From NCBI GenBank assembly GCA_040403315.1, contig JBBAKX010000001.1, forward strand, positions 496,001-560,000: 64,000 nucleotides of DNA, written 5' to 3'. Of the stretch, positions 58,312 to 64,000 are shown piece after piece (positions within the stretch are counted from its first letter, which is position 1; the number at the start of each line of letters is the position of its first letter). The notes beneath the pieces are model-generated. The model ran no database searches and was not told the origin of the DNA. It was given only the letters and a program-made list of their open reading frames with translations. Both the position numbers and the translations under genes were made by a program. Source of the DNA: CAMCXT01 sp040403315. Its GTDB lineage: Bacteria; Bacteroidota; Bacteroidia; M30B66.

Positions 58312-59361
58312 ATGAAGTTGTCAAATTTCAAATTCAAATTACCTCCTGAACTCATCGCTGATCGCCCTTCTGACAATAGGGATGAATCTAGACTTATGGT
58401 TTTAGATCGCAAGAACAAAACCATTGAGCACAAGATGTTTCGTGATATTCTCGATTATTTTGATGATGGTGACACGTTTATCATCAACAATACCAAGGTT
58501 TTCCCTGCGAGAATGTATGGTAATAAGGAAAAAACAGGTGCCAAAATCGAGGTTTTCCTTCTCCGTGAATTGAACCAAGAAAGCCGTTTGTGGGATGTTC
58601 TGGTTGATCCGGCGCGTAAAATCCGTATCGGAAACAAACTTTATTTCGGTGAAGATGATTCTTTGGTTGCTGAAGTAATCGACAATACCACTTCTCGTGG
58701 ACGTACATTGAGATTCCTTTTCGATGGTCCGCACGAAGAATTCAAAAAAGTACTTTATTCTTTGGGTGAAACACCTATCCCTAAATACATTCAACGCACA
58801 CCTGATGAAGACGATGCGATTCGTTATCAAACGGTTTATGCGAAAAATGAAGGTGCAGTAGCTGCTCCAACAGCAGGGCTCCATTTTAGCCGTGAACTGA
58901 TGAAGCGCATGGAATTGAAAGGGATCAATTTCTCTGAAATTACTTTGCACGTTGGATTAGGAAGTTTCCGCACCGTTGAGGTTGAAGACCTAAGCAAGCA
59001 CAAAATGGATTCTGAAGAAATGATTATTTCTGAGGAAGCTTCTAACATCGTGAATGAAAGTAAGAAGAACCGCAAACGTGTCGTTTCTGTTGGAACAACG
59101 ACCATGCGCGCAATCGAAAGTTCAGTTTCTACCGAAGGGAATATGAAACCTTATGCGGGTTGGACAAATAAATTTATATTCCCTCCGTATGATTTCCGTG
59201 TTGCCAATGCGTTGGTAACGAATTTCCATATGCCAATGAGCACTTTGTTGATCATGGTTTCTGCATTTGGAGGTCACGATTTCGTTATGGAAGCTTACAA
59301 AGAGGCTGTTAAGGAGAAGTATCGCTTCTTTACCTACGGCGATGCGATGTTGATCATCTAA
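58312..59361 (+). CDS. queA: S-adenosylmethionine:tRNA ribosyltransferase-isomerase
   Basis: This 349-residue protein is full length. Typical QueA sequences are FKLPPELIADRPSDNRDESRLMVLDR, DYFDDGDTFIINNTKVFPARMYG, VYAKNEGAVAAPTAGLHFS, TLHVGLGSFRTV and RVANALVTNFHMPMSTLLIMVSAFGG. The enzyme moves the ribosyl part of SAM onto 7-aminomethyl-7-deazaguanine in the wobble base of certain tRNAs, the step before queuosine. It is the first gene of a likely queA-ispD-purD unit; the ispD GTG follows one base after its stop. Confidence 0.97.
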   Translation: MKLSNFKFKLPPELIADRPSDNRDESRLMVLDRKNKTIEHKMFRDILDYFDDGDTFIINNTKVFPARMYGNKEKTGAKIEVFLLRELNQESRLWDVLVDPARKIRIGNKLYFGEDDSLVAEVIDNTTSRGRTLRFLFDGPHEEFKKVLYSLGETPIPKYIQRTPDEDDAIRYQTVYAKNEGAVAAPTAGLHFSRELMKRMELKGINFSEITLHVGLGSFRTVEVEDLSKHKMDSEEMIISEEASNIVNESKKNRKRVVSVGTTTMRAIESSVSTEGNMKPYAGWTNKFIFPPYDFRVANALVTNFHMPMSTLLIMVSAFGGHDFVMEAYKEAVKEKYRFFTYGDAMLII

Positions 59362-59362
59362 A

Positions 59363-60031
59363 GTGAACAAATCGGTCATTATCGTTGCTGGTGGCAGCGG
59401 AACCCGCATGAAGGCTTCTGTTCCCAAACAGTTCCTCCTTATTGATGGAAGACCGATTCTCATGCATACGATCGAAAAATTTCAGGCAGCTTTGCCTGAA
59501 TTGTCCTTGATTGTTGTCTTACCTGTTGAACGTCTAATTACTTGGAAAGCATTGTGTGACGCGCATCGTTTCGAGGTGCCGCACCAAACCATTTCAGGAG
59601 GTGAAACCCGCTTTCATTCGGTTAAAAATGGCCTTTCGGTCGTAAAAGGCGGATTGGTAGCTGTGCACGATGGTGTTCGGCCTTTGGTGTCAAAGGAAAC
59701 AATTCAGCGATGTTTTGAAGAAGCTTCACGAGCTGGCGCTGCAATTCCTGTTGTGCCTTCAAGTGAGTCGGTTCGCGTAGTTGCCAATTTCAGCAGCAAG
59801 GCGCTCGATCGCTCGACCATTCGCATGGTTCAAACCCCTCAGTGTTTTCGTTATGAATGGGTGAAGGAAGCCTTCGAACAAGATTACCGCGAATCATTTA
59901 CAGATTGTGCCTCGGTGGTTGAAGCAGCAGGTTTTTCTGTATCGTTGGTAGAAGGCAATCCCGAAAACATAAAAATCACACATCCAGCAGATTTGGCGCT
60001 GGCCTCTTGGGTATTAGCACAAAAAGGATAA
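59363..60031 (+). CDS. ispD: 2-C-methyl-D-erythritol 4-phosphate cytidylyltransferase
   Basis: This 222-residue protein starts at GTG 59363. The nucleotide-binding loop IIVAGGSGTRMKASVPKQFL is the IspD signature. ISGGETRFHSVKNGL, VAVHDGVRPLVSKE and RSTIRMVQTPQCFR follow. It makes CDP-ME in the non-mevalonate isoprenoid pathway. It is one base from queA; purD follows after 39 bp. Confidence 0.96.
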   Translation: MNKSVIIVAGGSGTRMKASVPKQFLLIDGRPILMHTIEKFQAALPELSLIVVLPVERLITWKALCDAHRFEVPHQTISGGETRFHSVKNGLSVVKGGLVAVHDGVRPLVSKETIQRCFEEASRAGAAIPVVPSSESVRVVANFSSKALDRSTIRMVQTPQCFRYEWVKEAFEQDYRESFTDCASVVEAAGFSVSLVEGNPENIKITHPADLALASWVLAQKG

Positions 60032-60070
60032 TCATTTCGAGTTAAGCCTAAAAAAGCAGAAGTTTGCAGC

Positions 60071-61342
60071 ATGAATATTCTTCTGCTCGGATCAGGCGGT
60101 CGTGAACACGCATTCGCCTGGAAACTCGCTCAAAGCAAGCATCTTAATCGATTGTTTATTGCACCAGGAAATCCTGGAACTACAAAATTTGGTGAGAATG
60201 TCAACATCAATCCGTTAGATTTTGAAGCTGTAAAGCAATTTGTTTCTGAGCACAATATTTCGATTGTAGTTGTTGGTCCGGAAGAACCACTCGTTAAAGG
60301 CATTTCTGATGCTTTTGCGGCTTTCGATACTCACCGTTCGGTAATTGTGATTGGACCGAATGCTAAAGGCGCTCAATTAGAGGGCAGCAAGGATTTTTCG
60401 AAGGCATTCATGATGCGACACCAGATACCAACGGCTCGTTACCAGAGTTTTATTCCCGCTACGCTGGATGAAGGGAAAGCATTTTTGCGCACCATGGAAG
60501 CTCCGTTTGTTTTGAAAGCTTCTGGGTTGGCCGCCGGCAAAGGCGTTGTGATTCCAGAAACCTTGGAAGAGGCAGAGCAAGAACTTGAAGAAATGCTCGG
60601 AGGAAAATTCGGCGACGCTGGAAATGTTGTAGTAATTGAAGAGTTTCTGAAGGGTGTAGAATGTTCGGTTTTTGTGCTCACAGATGGAAATTCAGCCTTT
60701 TTGCTTCCCGAAGCCAAAGACCACAAACGGATAGGAGAAGGTAACACTGGATTAAATACAGGAGGCATGGGAGCATTTTCGCCAGTGCCTTTTTGTAACG
60801 ACGTTTTCATGGATAAGGTTAAGTCTCAAATTATTGATCCTACCATGAATGGTTTGAAAGCTGAAGGGATCGATTATAAAGGATTTATTTTCATTGGTTT
60901 GATGAGCGTTCATGGAGAGCCGCTTGTGATTGAATACAATTGCCGAATGGGAGATCCTGAAACCGAAGTGGTGCTTCCAAGATTGGAAAATGATCTTGTG
61001 GAGCTTTTTGAAGCAGTTGGAAAAGGAACATTGCATAACCATCAACCAAAAATCAGTGCTCAACATGCCGCAACAGTGGTTGTCGTTTCAGGGGGTTATC
61101 CTGGCGATTATCCGAAAGGCTTCCCAATTATCGGGTTAGATCGGGTAGAGGGGGAGTTGGTTTTCCATGCTGGTACAAAGCAAGTTGGTGATCAATTGGT
61201 TACCAACGGAGGGCGAGTTTTAGCGTTTACATCCTTAGGCGAATCAAGAGAAGCTGCATTGGCGCGTAGCTACAAGAGCATCAATGAAATTTGTTATGAA
61301 GGTATATTTTACCGAAAAGACATCGGTAAGGTGGATTGGTAG
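60071..61342 (+). CDS. purD: Phosphoribosylamine-glycine ligase
   Basis: This 423-residue ATP-grasp enzyme has all the PurD landmarks: LLLGSGGREHAFAWKLAQS, APGNPGTTKFG, GPEEPLVKGISDAF, FVLKASGLAAGKGVVIP, EEFLKGVECSVFVLTDG, GGMGAFSPVP and EYNCRMGDPETEVVLPRL. It adds glycine to phosphoribosylamine in purine synthesis. No PurN or PurM fusion is present. Confidence 0.97.
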   Translation: MNILLLGSGGREHAFAWKLAQSKHLNRLFIAPGNPGTTKFGENVNINPLDFEAVKQFVSEHNISIVVVGPEEPLVKGISDAFAAFDTHRSVIVIGPNAKGAQLEGSKDFSKAFMMRHQIPTARYQSFIPATLDEGKAFLRTMEAPFVLKASGLAAGKGVVIPETLEEAEQELEEMLGGKFGDAGNVVVIEEFLKGVECSVFVLTDGNSAFLLPEAKDHKRIGEGNTGLNTGGMGAFSPVPFCNDVFMDKVKSQIIDPTMNGLKAEGIDYKGFIFIGLMSVHGEPLVIEYNCRMGDPETEVVLPRLENDLVELFEAVGKGTLHNHQPKISAQHAATVVVVSGGYPGDYPKGFPIIGLDRVEGELVFHAGTKQVGDQLVTNGGRVLAFTSLGESREAALARSYKSINEICYEGIFYRKDIGKVDW

Positions 61343-61505
61343 GGAAATTTCCAAAGCCAATCGGGTAATCAGTTGAGATTTCAGGCCTAGGGGCCCTCTT
61401 AAATTCAATTTGGGTGATACTTTACAATGATGTTAGGTCTAAAGGCCCATCTATCCAACCAACTCACATTTTATCCAACCAAAAGGCTAGGTCTGAACGT
61501 TGGCA

Positions 61506-62345
61506 TTAGACTGTTGATGCGGTCTTGACTTGATCTATCCGCGCAGCGATATCTTGATTAAGAATTTTACTCATCGCTCGATATAGTTCAGGAAGATGCT
61601 TCCGGAATTCTTGTGGAGCCTCGAAAAAGTGCTCAATACACACTGCCCAAAATTCGTGGATGTTCGCACGTGCATAATTTCGTAAAAATGGGTGCTCTTC
61701 GTATCTCGCCATGCTCTCAAATTCTGAATAGGCTTTTTCTTGCCATTCGTCGAATCCTAAAAGCATTCGCCGGTTTCCAAAGTAATCAAGATAAAGTGCA
61801 TGTGCCATTTCATGCAGGATGAGATTGATCTTATCGGTAGGATTTAGATGTCCATCGAATGCATGAGGCCACGACATAATCACCAATCCACTGTGAAAAA
61901 CAGTTAAGCCTTTCACTTCTCGCTCGATTATTCCAGAGTAAAACGCATTAGGAAAAAGTGCGATTTTATTGAACCTCGGGAAGGTAAATTCTTTCAACCC
62001 AAATGTGATTTGCACCATGGATGCACAAACGAATAAAATCATCACATCGTGCAACTCCAAACCATCTTTGGCGATAAACCATTTGCTCTTCAGCAAGACT
62101 AGAAGGCGGTCGCGAAATTTCTGCTGTTCGGGTTCTTCAAGAAGCTTGTAATAATGGAATTGTTTAAGCAAAAACGCATGAAGACTATCGGATGTTGGTG
62201 TTTCAGAAATCCGCTTGTAGCCTTCAATATTGAGCACTTCACCATCGTCGAGAAGCACATTTTGCTGGGCGTAGTTTTCATTTGAATAGCTCAGCGCTAC
62301 AATGATTACAAGAATGATTACAAAAATGAAAATCGGAACAATCAA
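61506..62345 (-). CDS. MtfA-like zinc metallopeptidase (M90 family)
   Basis: This 279-residue protein has one N-terminal membrane helix (MIVPIFIFVIILVIIVALSYS), then the family's cytoplasmic or periplasmic domain with the zinc motif HEMAHALYLD near residue 175-185. Further conserved parts are FRDRLLVLLKSKWF, VLSWPHAFDGH-like VIMSWPHAFDG and FFEAPQEFRKHLPELYRAM. MtfA binds the regulator Mlc in E. coli; in Bacteroidota the target is unknown. It overlaps the desaturase gene upstream by 4 bp (ATGA). Confidence 0.86.
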   Translation of the reverse strand: MIVPIFIFVIILVIIVALSYSNENYAQQNVLLDDGEVLNIEGYKRISETPTSDSLHAFLLKQFHYYKLLEEPEQQKFRDRLLVLLKSKWFIAKDGLELHDVMILFVCASMVQITFGLKEFTFPRFNKIALFPNAFYSGIIEREVKGLTVFHSGLVIMSWPHAFDGHLNPTDKINLILHEMAHALYLDYFGNRRMLLGFDEWQEKAYSEFESMARYEEHPFLRNYARANIHEFWAVCIEHFFEAPQEFRKHLPELYRAMSKILNQDIAARIDQVKTASTV

Positions 62346-63442
62346 GCGGCAATAAATTCTTGTTCGCGGCTTCCGAAAGTTTTCATCATTTTAAAATGAC
62401 TTGCCACAGCAGAGCCGAACGTTGGAATGTTGTTGTATTTAATGTTGTGTTGATGCGCCACGCGTTGCACAATTTTGCTGATTGCGGGATAGTGCACGTG
62501 GCTTACTTTCGGGAACAAATGGTGTTCGATCTGAAAGTTTAATCCTCCTACAAACCAAGAAACGAGCTTACTGTTTGTAGAGAAGTTCGATGTAGTTCGT
62601 AATTGGTGTATTGCCCAAGCGTCTTGCAAAGCCATTTTTCCTTCGAGTTCCCAGGCATCAACGAATGCTGTGGTTTCAACAACGTGTGCCAATTGAAAAA
62701 CCAAGGCCATGGTTAATCCCATCGCAGCATTTGCAACGAAATAGCCAATTAGGAAAGAGCCAATGCCAACCATGTAAATTGGAAATACAATGTAAAAAAA
62801 CACGTACAGCGCTTTAGTAACCCAGAAAATGACGTGTTCTTGAAGATTGAAATGATTCATTTTGGTGCCATTGATTTCCTTCTTGAAGTATTTCTCGAAA
62901 TCGGTAAGCAGAGCCCAAAGAATCGAAGAAATTGCATACAAAGGCACCATGTAGATGTGTTGCCACTTGTGCATCGGTTTGTATGGTTGTGAAAAGCAAT
63001 GTCGAAGAACTGGTGACTTCGCGATGTCATCATCAACTCCATCCACGTTTGTATAGGTGTGGTGGATAATGTTGTGCTTCTGTTTCCAAATGAAAGCATT
63101 CGATCCCAATGCGTTCATCGTTAAACCCATGATGTAATTGAGTCTTTTACTTTCAGAGTAACTTCCATGACAAGCATCGTGCATCACATTAAAACCAATG
63201 CAAGCCAAGAAGAATCCTAAAATTAGGCACAAGCCGAGCGACAAAGGAACGGGCATATCGACCGTTAACAGTGCAGTATAAATTATTAAGCAGGCAGGAA
63301 TTAGTGTGAAACTTTTTAAGTAAAGCCTGTAATCGCCAGTTTGCTTTTTGTTTTTTGATTCAAAGTACTCGTTCACTTCGTTTTTTAAAGTTTCGAAGAA
63401 TGAGTTATCAGTGTTGTTAAAAGTAACTTTTTTCAACTTCAA
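62342..63442 (-). CDS. Fatty acid desaturase (acyl-CoA/acyl-lipid, front-end-like type)
   Basis: This 366-residue membrane protein has three histidine boxes: HDACHGSYS, HNIIHHTYTN and QIEHHLFPKVSHVHY. The last, QIEHH, is the form found in front-end and linoleoyl-type desaturases. It has two pairs of membrane helices and no cytochrome b5 domain. It introduces double bonds into fatty acids of membrane lipids, a way to keep membranes fluid in cold water. It is co-transcribed with the MtfA-like peptidase gene. Confidence 0.92.
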   Translation of the reverse strand: MKLKKVTFNNTDNSFFETLKNEVNEYFESKNKKQTGDYRLYLKSFTLIPACLIIYTALLTVDMPVPLSLGLCLILGFFLACIGFNVMHDACHGSYSESKRLNYIMGLTMNALGSNAFIWKQKHNIIHHTYTNVDGVDDDIAKSPVLRHCFSQPYKPMHKWQHIYMVPLYAISSILWALLTDFEKYFKKEINGTKMNHFNLQEHVIFWVTKALYVFFYIVFPIYMVGIGSFLIGYFVANAAMGLTMALVFQLAHVVETTAFVDAWELEGKMALQDAWAIHQLRTTSNFSTNSKLVSWFVGGLNFQIEHHLFPKVSHVHYPAISKIVQRVAHQHNIKYNNIPTFGSAVASHFKMMKTFGSREQEFIAA

Positions 63443-63539
63443 TCGGGTGTTTATCAGGTTTGAGACTGTAAAAGTAGGCGAAAATTTATTTCATTAAATG
63501 CAGGTGCGTTCAACTTTTTTAGAATGCAAGATGAGGTCT

Positions 63540-64000
63540 TTACAAAGACATGATTTCCGCAATTTTCAGTATTGTATCATTTACATCCATGATGTGTTTT
63601 ACTGTTTGTGAAAAGGGGGTGAATTTCACTTGTCCCGAAACCTGACCAGCCATCATCTTGTTTTTGCCCTCTTGGAGTCCAACAATGGCTTCGTAGCCAA
63701 GGCGTGTAGCCAAAACTCTGTCCATGCAAGTTGGGTGACCACCGCGTTGAATGTGGCCTAAAATGGCAACTTTCGTTTCGAGCTTATCGAATTTTTGCTG
63801 CACGATTTCAGCTATCTTGAATGCTCCACCAGCATCATCGCCTTCGGCAACAATAATGACGTGTCCAGATTTCTGGCGCTTCCAACCACGTTCCAATTGA
63901 GTAATGAGTTTATCGATATGTGTTTTTGTTTCCGGGATAAGAATAGCCTCTGCACCGACGGCGATGCCGCTTCTCAAGGCGATCAATCCAGCATCTCTTC
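63540..64000 (-). CDS. pfkA: 6-phosphofructokinase, partial (N-terminus beyond window)
   Basis: The frame is open to the window edge and encodes the C-terminal 153 residues. Residues at the edge read RDAGLIALRSGIAVGAEAILIPE, the region after the MGR motif in PfkA. VAILGHIQRGGHPTCMDRVLATRLG is the typical ATP-dependent PFK motif that binds fructose 6-phosphate and the effector. PfkA phosphorylates fructose 6-phosphate in glycolysis. The stop is at 63540. Confidence 0.95.
   Translation of the reverse strand, partial: RDAGLIALRSGIAVGAEAILIPETKTHIDKLITQLERGWKRQKSGHVIIVAEGDDAGGAFKIAEIVQQKFDKLETKVAILGHIQRGGHPTCMDRVLATRLGYEAIVGLQEGKNKMMAGQVSGQVKFTPFSQTVKHIMDVNDTILKIAEIMSL

Overview
The window is chromosomal DNA of a Bacteroidota bacterium, probably Flavobacteriia-like. 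Evidence for this is the type IX secretion (T9SS) C-terminal sorting domains on at least four proteins, many SPII lipoproteins with short lipoboxes, TAnnTTTG-type -7 promoter elements, a DksA-like protein with a degenerate zinc finger next to ileS and lspA, and many secreted glycoside hydrolases. No phage, insertion sequence or CRISPR array was recognised.

Layout. 1-2.5 kb: a GH20 hexosaminidase (cut by the window edge) overlapping a ROK sugar kinase. 2.5-7.1 kb: an Omp85-type barrel, a tRNA-Ser(GGA) with its own promoter and terminator, and a two-gene operon for a FISUMP-domain exoprotein and a T9SS protein. 7.2-15.5 kb: an accessory stretch with two acyltransferase-3 genes, an XRE regulator, small lipoproteins (one with a stop codon inside its lipobox), a secreted MORN-repeat protein with a Cys-rich tail, and a YefM-YoeB toxin-antitoxin module lying between two copies of a GC-rich repeat. 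15.5-18.5 kb: a GH92 alpha-mannosidase. 19.5-27.2 kb: a lipase-thioredoxin fusion and a tightly packed five-gene operon (K+/H+ antiporter, PsiE-like, Ntn amidase, Tyr/His/Trp-rich secreted protein, OM barrel). 27.4-31.5 kb: small secreted proteins, a broken T9SS gene and an AbiEii/DUF6922-like pair. 31.5-36.6 kb: CutC, a C-terminally truncated GH2 beta-mannosidase-like enzyme, a T9SS-exported PhoD phosphatase and a tiny glycine-zipper protein.

36.7-52.4 kb is the most interesting part. It is a glycan-utilisation locus, most probably for a beta-glucan such as laminarin, built without a SusC/SusD pair. A FucP-type sugar permease and a T9SS-exported multi-CBM-like protein lie divergent from an operon that encodes a NUDIX-type (NrtR/AraR-like) regulator, a clan GH-A hydrolase, two different outer-membrane beta-barrels in tandem, two surface lipoproteins with carbohydrate-binding-like folds, a GH3 beta-glucosidase and a GH16-like lipoprotein. 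A 15-bp palindrome in the divergent promoter region recurs in similar form in front of the first barrel gene. I infer binding at the surface by lipoproteins and the T9SS protein, cleavage by GH16/GH-A/GH3 enzymes, passage through the barrels and import by the MFS permease.

52.4-64 kb is housekeeping: lspA, dksA-like, ileS, a LysM glucosaminidase, queA-ispD-purD, an MtfA-like peptidase overlapping a fatty-acid desaturase, and the 3' part of pfkA. Degenerate DNA is also present: a decayed copy of the 27.4-kb gene lies at 18.7 kb.
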